Assembly: GCF_021025955.1 (NCBI RefSeq)
Contig: NZ_JAJNCL010000007.1
Location: forward strand, 62,001 to 126,000
Origin: Rhodococcus qingshengii
GTDB lineage: Bacteria > Actinomycetota > Actinomycetes > Mycobacteriales > Mycobacteriaceae
Direction: 5' to 3'
Length of the DNA stretch: 64,000 nucleotides
Every line of letters begins with the position of its first letter. Position 1 is the first letter of the stretch. The translations under genes were made by a program, and so were the position numbers. This document shows, piece after piece, positions 7,691 to 15,749 of the stretch. The notes under the pieces are model-generated. The model searched no databases. It was not told where the DNA came from and saw only the letters and a program-made list of their open reading frames with translations.

Positions 7691-9636
7691 CCTTGCGCGG
7701 TCGGGGTCGGGACCGACTCGGAGCGGGCCGGCTCAGTTCGAAAATCTGCCGGGTCGACTCGGTAGGTCATGGCCCAGTAGTCGTTGATCCGCCAGGGAAG
7801 GACCGACACGACACGACCGTCCGGGTTTCGGTACCAGTTCTCCATTGCCGGATGGGTCCAGACCATCTGTGCGTGCTGTCGGTCGACGGCCTCGTTGTAT
7901 CGATCGTTGACCTCGGTCCGGCACTCCATCGCGCCGAGGTTTTCCGATTGCATCAACTTCAAGGCATCCATGATGTAGCGGACCTGACATTCCAGGATCG
8001 TGATGAAGCTCCCCCCGTGTCCCAGGCCGGTGTTCGGTCCGGTCATGACGAAGAAATTGGGGAAGTCAGGAACTGTGATCCCCAGGTAGGCGCGCGCGTC
8101 GTGCTCGCCCCAGATTTCTCCGGTGGACCGGCCGGATCGACCGACGATGTCCATCGGGTAAAGAACGCGCACACTGTGGAAACCCGTCGCCATGACAATG
8201 ATGTCCAGCTGGTGCTCGACGCCGTTCGTGTCGACGAGTCCAGAAGGTGTCAGGGCGTCGACTCCGTGGGGCACCAGTGTGACGTCGGGCTTACGAAGCA
8301 TCGTGAACCAGCCATTGTCCAGCAGCATCCGCTTACCGAAGGGCGGATAGTCCGGAAGAGATGCCTCGATCAGATCTGTTCGATCACCCAGCTGATCGCG
8401 GAGATACCGTTCGTAGAACTTGCGATGACCATGGTTGGTCGCATTGATCGAGGCGCTCGGCTCGGGCCAGGTGGGGTCGACCTGGAGGGACGGGTACACC
8501 TTGTCGTTGAAGATCCACGACAGACGCGCCCGGTACCACTCGCGATACCCGGGGATGTTGTCCATCAGCCAATGGACGCCGTCGTCGATGGTCGTGAAGT
8601 AGTCGTCGTTCGGTGCGATCCACTGTGGTGAGCGCTGGAAGATCGTCAGCGATCCGACACGATCCGCGATGGCCGGGCCGATCTGCATAGCACTGGCTCC
8701 GGTACCGACGATGCCCACTCGCTTCCCACGGAGCGACTCGGGATCGTCGAGCTCGCTCGGCCACTCGGCGGAGTGGAAGAGGCGACCACGGAAGGTCTCG
8801 ATTCCCGGAAGGCGCGGGATCTTCGGACGATTGAGCAGACCGACCGCGCTGATCAGGATGGGAGCCTCGAGGGTCTCCGGCGCCTCGCCTGGTCGCCGGA
8901 CGGTCACACGCCAACTCTGTCTCGACTCCTCGAACTCGGCGCGCGTCACCTCATGACGGAAGCGGATATTGCGCCGGATGTCGTTGGCCTCAGCAAAGTC
9001 TTCGAGATATCCCTGAACCTCGTCGCGCTTGCCGAAGTGGGTCGACCAGTTACGAGGAAACGACGAGATCGAGTAAAGGTGGCTCGGTGTATCAACTCCG
9101 GCGCCCGGATAGCGGTTCTCCCACCATGATCCGCCAACGTCGTCGTTCTTCTCCAGGATCACATGAGGGATTCCGGCGCGGGTGAGCTCGACAGAGGCCA
9201 GCATCCCCGCGATGCCGGCCCCGATCACGATGGCATGCAGTCGCTCGTCGCGCTTGTCGGCGGCGGGCTTGATCTGCGGACCGTTGACTATCTCCGCCAT
9301 CATGGGCGCGAAGTCCGGCGGTACGGTCTCGCTGCAGGTGAAGTTGAGGATTTGCTCGACCTCCGAGCTGTCCAGCGTCCGCCGGGACGGCTTGTCCAGC
9401 GCCCACCAGCTTTCCTGTGCGTCGATCAACGCGCTCCGGATTTCGGACTGAACCTCCTCCGAAAGCCCTCCCGTGGAATTGTCATCCATTCCCCGACTGC
9501 GAGTGGGTTGATAGCGAGGTGCCATCCACCGCTCATCGGCGGTCAGCTCCAGCAACACGGCGAGCATGGTCGGAACATTGCCCCGTAACACCGCCGAACG
9601 CAGGTGGTCACGGTCCAGGTCAGTGACGATAGTCAT
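7687..9636 (-). CDS. Type I Baeyer-Villiger monooxygenase (FAD/NADPH)
   Basis: 649 residues from ATG 9636. It carries the FAD Rossmann motif GAGIAG (139-144), the diagnostic Baeyer-Villiger fingerprint FRGRLFHSAEWP (282-293), the NADPH motif GTGASA (311-316) and a later ATGF. An N-terminal extension of about 130 residues precedes the FAD motif, as in the larger enzymes acting on bulky cyclic ketones or steroids. Expected reaction: ketone to ester or lactone with O2 and NADPH. The frame is open to 9753, but those codons would cover the operator region, so the internal ATG is preferred. It leads the operon with the CoA enzyme and is divergent from the acyl-CoA synthetase. Confidence 0.92.
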   Translation of the reverse strand: MTIVTDLDRDHLRSAVLRGNVPTMLAVLLELTADERWMAPRYQPTRSRGMDDNSTGGLSEEVQSEIRSALIDAQESWWALDKPSRRTLDSSEVEQILNFTCSETVPPDFAPMMAEIVNGPQIKPAADKRDERLHAIVIGAGIAGMLASVELTRAGIPHVILEKNDDVGGSWWENRYPGAGVDTPSHLYSISSFPRNWSTHFGKRDEVQGYLEDFAEANDIRRNIRFRHEVTRAEFEESRQSWRVTVRRPGEAPETLEAPILISAVGLLNRPKIPRLPGIETFRGRLFHSAEWPSELDDPESLRGKRVGIVGTGASAMQIGPAIADRVGSLTIFQRSPQWIAPNDDYFTTIDDGVHWLMDNIPGYREWYRARLSWIFNDKVYPSLQVDPTWPEPSASINATNHGHRKFYERYLRDQLGDRTDLIEASLPDYPPFGKRMLLDNGWFTMLRKPDVTLVPHGVDALTPSGLVDTNGVEHQLDIIVMATGFHSVRVLYPMDIVGRSGRSTGEIWGEHDARAYLGITVPDFPNFFVMTGPNTGLGHGGSFITILECQVRYIMDALKLMQSENLGAMECRTEVNDRYNEAVDRQHAQMVWTHPAMENWYRNPDGRVVSVLPWRINDYWAMTYRVDPADFRTEPARSESVPTPTAQG

Positions 9637-9645
9637 GCCATGCAG

Positions 9646-9661
9646 GCTAACAGTCGTTAGC
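9646..9661. promoter_or_regulatory. TetR-type operator, copy 1
   Basis: Perfect dyad GCTAAC-AGTC-GTTAGC ten bases upstream of the monooxygenase start codon. The same core recurs at 9752-9771 and 13487-13502, each time before a gene of the putative catabolic regulon. Confidence 0.7.
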
Positions 9662-9736
9662 GGTACAACCAAGTGTGATTTCAATATTCCGGTTCTTGCT
9701 CGGAAACTTTGCTTGACCCGGGGTGATGCCGATGAC

Positions 9737-9756
9737 AGTATGAGGCACATCATACT
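9737..9756. promoter_or_regulatory. Perfect 7-bp inverted repeat AGTATGA-N6-TCATACT
   Basis: It lies immediately left of, and partly overlaps, operator copy 2 in the divergent promoter region. It may be a second regulator site or part of the promoter architecture. Confidence 0.45.
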
Positions 9757-9771
9757 AACGGCTGTAAGTAT
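9752..9771. promoter_or_regulatory. TetR-type operator, copy 2
   Basis: ATACTAAC-GGCT-GTAAGTAT: 8-bp arms with one mismatch and a 4-bp spacer. On the other strand its core reads TTACAGCCGTTAG, matching copies 1 and 3. It ends 18 bp before the acyl-CoA synthetase start, placed to block transcription of that gene. Confidence 0.65.
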
Positions 9772-9789
9772 TCAGGAAGTTGAGGAACC

Positions 9790-11436
9790 ATGGATCTGTC
9801 GATAAGTGTCGAATCGGATGCCACCGATATGCGACGGAGTTCAGGTCCGCTTGTCCGATCCCTCACAACGATCCAGACGTCACCGCTAGGGCGAGCGACG
9901 TTGGGCGACCAGCTACGTCGCCACTCGCAGAGTCGATACTCGAAGCCGGCGATCGTGTCGTATGCCCCAGGTGGTCGACGCACCGTGACCACCTACGGCG
10001 CGCTCAATCAGGATGCAAACCGGGCATCCCACATGTTCTTCGGACTCGGGGTCTCCCGCGGTGACCGGGTCGCCGTGATGGCCCGCAACCGCGTGGAGTC
10101 GATAGTCGCTTACTACGGTGCTCTCAAAATCGGGGCGGTGTACTCCGGGATCAATGTTCTCTTCGGACCGAACGAAGTGGCTCAACAGATCGGGCACCTC
10201 GAGCCCGCGGTTGTAGTCGTGGCCGCGGAATTCCTGCCGGTTCTGGAAAAAGCACTGGCGGAGCTCGGAACCCGCCCCGAAATCGTTGTTCTCGACAGCA
10301 CGGATGAGTTCGGCGGCCACTGCTTCGATCGACTCCTCGAGTCCTCGTCGCCGACAGAGCCGGATTGCGATGTCGACGAGCACGATCTCGCAATGATCGT
10401 GTACACCAGTGGAACCGAGGCGGCTCCGAAGGGCGTCATGCTGCCGCATCGCAACTACCTGGTCTCCACCGCACCGGCGTACACATGGGGACTGCGATGC
10501 CTGGACGATGACGTCTGGCTCTACGTCATGCCATTCCACACTATTGCCGGAATCGGCTCCCTGACCTCGCTCCTGCTACTGGGAGCGACGCTCGTGCTCC
10601 CGGCCAGCCTGGCGCCTGCCGACGCTTTGCAGATGATCAAAACGGAGCAGATCACCGTCCTGGCTCAAACCCCGACATTCTTCATCTCGCTCGCAGATCA
10701 CCCTGACTTCGGTCCTGAGACTGTCGGGACCATCCAGCGCTGCCTGACCTACGGCGGTCAGGTCTCGCCGCGAACGGTGGACGCATGGCACCACGCGGCG
10801 CCCGCATCGGTGTGGGGCACCTACTGGGGACAGTCCGAGTTGACGCAGTTGGGCTCCGTCGGCTGGTTCAAGCGACTCGAGGACATCCCCGATCAGGATC
10901 CGACCTGGATCGGCAAGCCTGTAGGCCATCTCGAGGTCAAGGTGGTCGACGCCGACGGAAATGAAGCAGAGAGAGGCGAACTCCTCTGTCGCACGCCGTC
11001 GGTGATGCTGGGTTACTACAAGGATCCCGAGAAGACCGCCGCTGTCCTCGACGGTGGGTGGGTCCACACCGGCGACATCGTACGTCGCGACTCCGAGGGC
11101 AACATGTTCTTCCTCGATCGCAGCAAGGACATGATCAAGACGGGCGGCTACAACGTGTCCTCCCAGGAGGTCGAGCGCGTACTACAAGCCCACCCCGGGG
11201 TGTCGCGCGCCGCCGTCGTGGGACTTCCGGACGCCTACTGGTCCGAGGCGGTCACCGGCTTCGTCATCGTCGTAGACGGCAGCGACCTCACCGGCCAGGA
11301 GTTGCGAGACCACTGCAAGACCGTGCTCGCAGGCTATAAGGTTCCAAAGGCGATCACGATTGTGGATGAGCTGCCCACAGACCCTCAGGGGAAGCTGCTC
11401 AAGAGAGAACTACGCCGCCTGTATGCAAAGGACTGA
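9790..11436 (+). CDS. Acyl-CoA synthetase (AMP-forming)
   Basis: 548 residues, ANL superfamily. The phosphate loop is YTSGTEAAPKG (205-215), where E-A replaces the more common T-G. WGTYWGQSE and GGWVHTGDIVRRD carry the adenylate-binding segments; the hinge region follows at DRSKDMIKTGGYNVS, and the catalytic C-terminal lysine is in PQGKLLKREL. GAGGAA lies just before ATG 9790. It probably activates the carboxylic acid made or used in the neighbouring Baeyer-Villiger pathway. It is divergent from that operon with operators between, and overlaps the TetR gene downstream by 14 bp. Confidence 0.92.
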   Translation: MDLSISVESDATDMRRSSGPLVRSLTTIQTSPLGRATLGDQLRRHSQSRYSKPAIVSYAPGGRRTVTTYGALNQDANRASHMFFGLGVSRGDRVAVMARNRVESIVAYYGALKIGAVYSGINVLFGPNEVAQQIGHLEPAVVVVAAEFLPVLEKALAELGTRPEIVVLDSTDEFGGHCFDRLLESSSPTEPDCDVDEHDLAMIVYTSGTEAAPKGVMLPHRNYLVSTAPAYTWGLRCLDDDVWLYVMPFHTIAGIGSLTSLLLLGATLVLPASLAPADALQMIKTEQITVLAQTPTFFISLADHPDFGPETVGTIQRCLTYGGQVSPRTVDAWHHAAPASVWGTYWGQSELTQLGSVGWFKRLEDIPDQDPTWIGKPVGHLEVKVVDADGNEAERGELLCRTPSVMLGYYKDPEKTAAVLDGGWVHTGDIVRRDSEGNMFFLDRSKDMIKTGGYNVSSQEVERVLQAHPGVSRAAVVGLPDAYWSEAVTGFVIVVDGSDLTGQELRDHCKTVLAGYKVPKAITIVDELPTDPQGKLLKRELRRLYAKD

Positions 11437-12109
11437 AACGCTGAACATCGATCCTGCCAGCAGCGCGACACCCGGATCCGGTCGACCACGGCTTGAAGGT
11501 CTTCCAAGCAGACGTGACGACATACTGGCCGCGGCGGCCGAATACTTCGCTGATCAGGGCTACCACTCGGCAGGCATGCGTGGCATCGCAGATTCGGTGG
11601 GAATCAAGGGCGCGAGCCTTTACAACCACTTCACCTCGAAAGAGGAGATCCTCTACGCGATCGCGCTCAAGATGACCCGGGACCCGGTCGAGGAGCATTT
11701 ACTTGTCCTCGACGAGACCGGAACACCGGCCGAGCGACTCACCTCGCTGATCGATGTTCATCTGCGGTATTTAGCGATGAACAGGGTCGAGCATCTGGTC
11801 AGCCTACGAGAGATCTCGGCACTTACCGACGAACACCGTATGAGGGTGCTCGAGTACCGCAAGTACTACCAGAGGCGTGTGCGCGATGTGATTGCTGCCG
11901 GGGTCCGCGCCGGAGAGTTCGAGATCGCGGACCCACAGCGTGCGGCTGTTGCCGTGCTCGACCTCATGAATGGTGTGAGCTGGTGGCTCCGGGACGACCA
12001 CGATATCGAGGCGCTGGTGGCAACCTACGTGGATTACATCGTCGTCGGAATTCTCCGTCACCATCCCGGAACGCAGAGTGGTACCGGCGGTACGCCCAGC
12101 CGACGGTGA
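11423..12109 (+). CDS. TetR-family regulator of the catabolic island
   Basis: 228 residues. The N-terminal helix-turn-helix is DDILAAAAEYFADQGYHSAG to GASLYNHFTSKEEILYAI, with a ligand-binding C-terminal domain. ATG 11423 lies inside the end of the synthetase gene (14-bp overlap); the frame continues upstream to 11360, but that would replace the normal short N-terminus. It is the obvious candidate to bind the three shared dyads at 9646, 9752 and 13487. The inducer would probably be an acyl-CoA intermediate, as for several TetR proteins beside acyl-CoA enzymes (inference). Confidence 0.9.
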   Translation: MQRTETLNIDPASSATPGSGRPRLEGLPSRRDDILAAAAEYFADQGYHSAGMRGIADSVGIKGASLYNHFTSKEEILYAIALKMTRDPVEEHLLVLDETGTPAERLTSLIDVHLRYLAMNRVEHLVSLREISALTDEHRMRVLEYRKYYQRRVRDVIAAGVRAGEFEIADPQRAAVAVLDLMNGVSWWLRDDHDIEALVATYVDYIVVGILRHHPGTQSGTGGTPSRR

Positions 12110-12118
12110 CGCCCGTTC

Positions 12119-12179
12119 AGCCCGAAAACAGGTGATCCCCCTCCACCCGACGTGGAGGGGGATCACCTGTTTTCGGGCT
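12119..12179. terminator. Bidirectional terminator hairpin
   Basis: A perfect 28-bp stem (12119-12146 with 12152-12179) and a 5-base loop CCGAC, exactly between the convergent TetR and iron-ADH genes. The outer part carries AAAA/TTTT on the two arms, so each strand yields a GC stem followed by U residues. Confidence 0.85.
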
Positions 12180-12182
12180 CGA

Positions 12183-13352
12183 TCAGAGTGCCCGCCGCAA
12201 CAAAGGAACCAACGCGTCCGGATTCGCGATGGGGTTCGGGTTGGTCCCGCACCAGATGTCCTTGAACGTGTACTTAGCCAGGCTGGGGAGGTCGTTGTCG
12301 GTCAGCCCGACCTCTCCCAGCGATCTCGGCATGCCGAGTCGTCGGATCAGCGAGTCCGCCAACTCGTGTGCCGGCGTTTGCGGCGCACCCAAGGACGCAC
12401 TGATCAGCGCCTGGCGATGCTCGTTGACCTCGCGGTTGTACTCGAGCGCGAAAGGCGCCATGACGCAGGAGGTGTACCCGTGTGGGACGTTGAACGAACC
12501 GCCGAGTGCATGCCCGACGGCATGGCTGACGCCCATGTCGAGGCCTGCGACGATCGCGACCATTGACGACCACGCACCGACCTGGCACATCAGACGGGCA
12601 TCCACGTCTTCGGGGTCTTCCTTCACTCGGACGAGTCCCTCGGAGAGCAGTCGTATGGCATTCATCGCCATCCCGTCGTAGTACCCGTTCGATTCGAGCG
12701 AGCCCAAGGTCTCGAAGGCGTGGTCCAGTGCGCGAACCCCGGTCGACAGCCACAGCCACTCCGGCGTGTGCAGAGTGAGTGCAGGATCGAGGATGACGGC
12801 CTTCGGGGTCATCGCCGGATGCAAGTAACCCTCCTTGACGTTGCTCTTCTCATCCGTCGACCCGGCCAACGCGTTGAACTCACCGCCCGCCAGGGTCGTG
12901 GGCGCCACCACTACCGGGATCTTCGGGGCGGAGAAGGTGGGGGCGGTCACCGATGTGTCGGGATTGACCTGCAGGTGATAGGCGTCCATTTGCGATGCCT
13001 CGCGAACTCCGTGCTCCAGAGTGATCGCGAGGATCTTCGCCAGGTCTGTCGCCGATCCACCGCCCACGCACAACAGCATGTCCGGATCGGCGTCGGCAGC
13101 AACTCGGGTAGCGGCAATGACGTCTTCGCGCGGTACATGAGGTCGAACCGCATCGAACAGTCCCACGAATCGATCACCCAGGGCCTCGATCACCCGAGCG
13201 ATCTCGTCGGTCTGCGAGTTGAGCGTCCCGCTGCATACGACGAAGACTCGGTTCGCCCCGAGCAACTCTGCTTCCTGGGCTGCGGCCTCCGCGACCGGAG
13301 CGCCAATGCGGACTCTCTCCATGGACGGCAGAGAGACAAGTGATGACTGCAC
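12183..13352 (-). CDS. Iron-containing alcohol dehydrogenase / maleylacetate reductase family
   Basis: 389 residues. The NAD(P)-binding GGGSATD lies at 97-103. Three metal-site histidines can be aligned (H211, H281 in GHALGG, H291 in VPHG), but the fourth ligand, the Asp four residues before H211 in iron-ADHs, is Arg207. That is nearer to the maleylacetate-reductase branch, so a metal-free mode is possible. Likely reaction: NAD(P)H-linked reduction or oxidation of an alcohol/ketone intermediate. The GTG start at 13352 is preceded by an A/G-rich run; ATG 13321 is an alternative. A shared operator lies about 135 bp upstream, linking it to the Baeyer-Villiger regulon. Confidence 0.85.
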   Translation of the reverse strand: MQSSLVSLPSMERVRIGAPVAEAAAQEAELLGANRVFVVCSGTLNSQTDEIARVIEALGDRFVGLFDAVRPHVPREDVIAATRVAADADPDMLLCVGGGSATDLAKILAITLEHGVREASQMDAYHLQVNPDTSVTAPTFSAPKIPVVVAPTTLAGGEFNALAGSTDEKSNVKEGYLHPAMTPKAVILDPALTLHTPEWLWLSTGVRALDHAFETLGSLESNGYYDGMAMNAIRLLSEGLVRVKEDPEDVDARLMCQVGAWSSMVAIVAGLDMGVSHAVGHALGGSFNVPHGYTSCVMAPFALEYNREVNEHRQALISASLGAPQTPAHELADSLIRRLGMPRSLGEVGLTDNDLPSLAKYTFKDIWCGTNPNPIANPDALVPLLRRAL

Positions 13353-13486
13353 GGCAATACCATCTTTCTTTCTTGATCCTCAATCCACCACGACGTCGTC
13401 AGGAGCGCTCAGCTCTCGCTCGGTCTGTTCAGGAGTGGGATAGAGCGTGGATCCGGCGCTGGGCAATGTCTCGCACCCCGTCGCAG

Positions 13487-13502
13487 GCTAACAGCCGTTA
13501 CC
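13487..13502. promoter_or_regulatory. TetR-type operator, copy 3
   Basis: GCTAAC-AGCC-GTTACC, 11 of 12 arm positions paired as in copy 1; CAGGCTAACAG is shared with copy 1 including the flank. It lies upstream of the iron-ADH gene, about 135 bp from its start. Confidence 0.65.
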
Positions 13503-14277
13503 CTATAGGAGATTTGTGGCGCACGCCACAGTCTATTGTGTGCTTGGCTGGCGAAACCATGGGGCGAGGTGAGTTCATGGGCAATATTGCAGGCTTGATC
13601 TGCAATTATCTACCAATCCTCACGGCTTAGATGAAGCGTGCCGTTGCATCTCCAGTTCCGGACGAGAATCGGCTTTGGTGGATTCGATCCTCGAAATATC
13701 GAATTACCTAACCACTGATTGTCTGTTCCTGGGAACAGCTGCGTGATGACGTGTGGTTTGAGTATTGGGGCTGTATCCATCACTGGCACTCTGGTGACGG
13801 ACGTCGAATCCAGTGCGGCAGCGCCTCGAACTCTTCACTCCGCCGAAGCTGACCATTGCAGTCGGTCCGGCAAAGTTAGTCGAGATCCTCGGCTTCTGCT
13901 AGGACTCCGCGATTGGGCATACCCACGGTAAATCCGCTGCTGTCGCACGACGCGAATTGTTTCTTCGATTGGATGGACCGTGAGCTCGAGGACACGCCAC
14001 CACGGAAGATCGCAGCCGTGGCAAGAGACGGCCAGAACACTCAGATCGTCGAATATTTCCTACGGCTGTGTGCTCCGCGCCAACGTCGTAGGCGGAGGCG
14101 ATCTCTCCCTGGGGCTCTGGGTATTCGCGGCGGCCGGTCATCCGCCGAGAACGATGATTTTGTGCACAGGCACAACACTTCTGGGATAGTCCGTTTCCGC
14201 GAACAAAGCCGACGGGTTGCCTCCCGGTAAATATGTAATACGCGTCACTCCGGATCAACTTCGAAAGGTTGGCCTTC
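13503..14277. other. Long intergenic interval, no supported gene
   Basis: About 775 bp between the operator and the secreted hydrolase. A plus frame at 13913-14230 and a minus frame at 13899-14429 exist but show neither a known motif nor consistent coding bias, and the minus frame runs into the hydrolase gene. The last 60 bp are AT-richer (AAATATGTAATACG) and may hold the hydrolase promoter. Confidence 0.5.
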
Positions 14278-15138
14278 ATGCGAAAATCTCTGAAATATTT
14301 CGCGAATGCTGCAGCGACGGTTGCGTTGTGCGCGACACTCGGACTCACGGCTCCGGCCGGATCGGCGGCTGCCGATACGCCCGGCATCCCGAGCGTCGGG
14401 CACGACTGGGCGAGCGCAGGGCCGTACACGCCGAATGTGTCGATCGGGCTGGTGCATACTCTGTACTACCCGCGCCAGCTCGGCGCACGCGGCGAGAAGC
14501 ACCCTGTTGTGATCTGGGGGAACGGGACCGGTGTGCTCCCCGGTGCGTACACCTCCTTGTTGCGCCACTACGCCAGCCATGGATTCATCGTGGTCGCCGC
14601 CAATACCCCGGCAAGCAACTTCGCCATCACGATGCGGTCGGGAATCGACCTCATCGCGGACAAGGCGGCCAGCCCGTCGAGCGTCTTCTTCGGCAAAGTC
14701 GACCTGGAACACATTGGTGCGGTAGGGCACTCGCAGGGCGGGTCTGCGGCAATCAATGCTGCGATCGACGACCGCGTCGACACCGCCGTCGCGATCCAGC
14801 CAGGCCCGCTCAATGATGTCGACCTCATCGATGAGCCAGTTCTTTATCTTGCCGGTGAGGCCGACGCAATCGTTTGGCCGGCGATCGTGCGGGCGATGTA
14901 CGAGGATGCCGACCACGTGCCTGCCGAGTATTTGGAACTGCGCGGCGCCACGCACTTCGGTACTGCGATCACCGGTGGCGATATGCGCGGGCCGAGCACG
15001 GCGTGGCTGCGGTACTGGCTACTCGACGATCCGAACGCCCGCACCGAGTTCTTCGGAGCGAGCTGCGGATACTGCACTGACACCCAGCAGTTCTCCGACT
15101 TCGACCGCAACGATCTCGCCCTGCAGATCCCGGGCTGA
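14278..15138 (+). CDS. Secreted alpha/beta hydrolase (cutinase/PET-hydrolase-like fold)
   Basis: 286 residues. A signal peptide covers residues 1 to about 33 (basic MRKSLK, hydrophobic core, AGSAAA cleavage region). Triad: Ser152 in GHSQGGS, Asp196 in GEADAIV and His226 in ATHFG. A CGYC pair near the C-terminus can form a disulfide, as in exported enzymes. Residues WGNGTG form the oxyanion segment. ATG 14278 has CGAAAGG upstream. Likely substrate: an ester, possibly a polyester or lipid. It stands alone between two intergenic regions, so it cannot be tied firmly to the adjacent catabolic island. Confidence 0.85.
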   Translation: MRKSLKYFANAAATVALCATLGLTAPAGSAAADTPGIPSVGHDWASAGPYTPNVSIGLVHTLYYPRQLGARGEKHPVVIWGNGTGVLPGAYTSLLRHYASHGFIVVAANTPASNFAITMRSGIDLIADKAASPSSVFFGKVDLEHIGAVGHSQGGSAAINAAIDDRVDTAVAIQPGPLNDVDLIDEPVLYLAGEADAIVWPAIVRAMYEDADHVPAEYLELRGATHFGTAITGGDMRGPSTAWLRYWLLDDPNARTEFFGASCGYCTDTQQFSDFDRNDLALQIPG

Positions 15139-15201
15139 CGGTAGGTCGGGAGTTGTCGAAGACGAACGGCCTGTCCGATCAGATCGGTGGAGTCGCGAAG
15201 C

Positions 15202-15681
15202 TCAAATGACGACGTAGCCGTACATTCGTTCGCCCTGAGCCACAGCTCTGGTCGCTAGTTCGGCGAAGGCGGTCAGGAACGGCACTGAGTCCTCCGACGG
15301 TTCACTCGTCTCGTCGATCGCCCAGGCGGCCGCGGCGGCGGCGACACCTTCGGCGTTCAATTCCGCTAGTGCATCACGTAATTCGTCGGTAACCGTGAGC
15401 ACAAGGGTGTCGCCGTCGTCGCTCATTGCGACGAGTTTCCCGCTGCGCGGACCTTTTGCGACGTCGTCGTAGGAGCGGGCGGTGAGGGCTGCTTCCAGTC
15501 GGCCCAGCGCGACAACTGGATCGATGCCTTTCGCCTGCAGAACTGGAGTCCCACCCGCAGTCAACTGAATCCGCGGGCGAGAGGCATCGTTCGCCGCTGG
15601 TTCCAAGTCGACGAGTCCCTCGAGGGCGGAGGTGGCATGCTCATCCGTGCGCGCGGTGAAGTAGTCGGTGATCGCCGACAT
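15202..15681 (-). CDS. Protein of unknown function
   Basis: 159 residues from ATG 15681; not recognised. Soluble and acidic, with an Ala-rich helix (EGVAAAAAAWAI) in the second half and an Arg/Ser stretch in the middle (TARSYDDVAKGPRSGKLV). Third-position GC is coding-like and the frame is clean. The frame extends upstream to 15828, but that part lies over the end of the LysR gene. It sits convergent with the secreted hydrolase and 3' of the LysR gene, possibly co-transcribed with it. Confidence 0.65.
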   Translation of the reverse strand: MSAITDYFTARTDEHATSALEGLVDLEPAANDASRPRIQLTAGGTPVLQAKGIDPVVALGRLEAALTARSYDDVAKGPRSGKLVAMSDDGDTLVLTVTDELRDALAELNAEGVAAAAAAWAIDETSEPSEDSVPFLTAFAELATRAVAQGERMYGYVVI

Positions 15682-15749
15682 GGCGCGATCATCCCACACA
15701 CGATGCGCACCAATGTCCCGGAGTCCTTCCGCGACTTGATTGATCGCCG

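Noticed and set aside
9737-9771. Possible insertion-sequence end because of two adjoining inverted repeats
   Set aside because: No transposase on either side; position in a divergent promoter and recurrence of the core at other promoters fit operators better.
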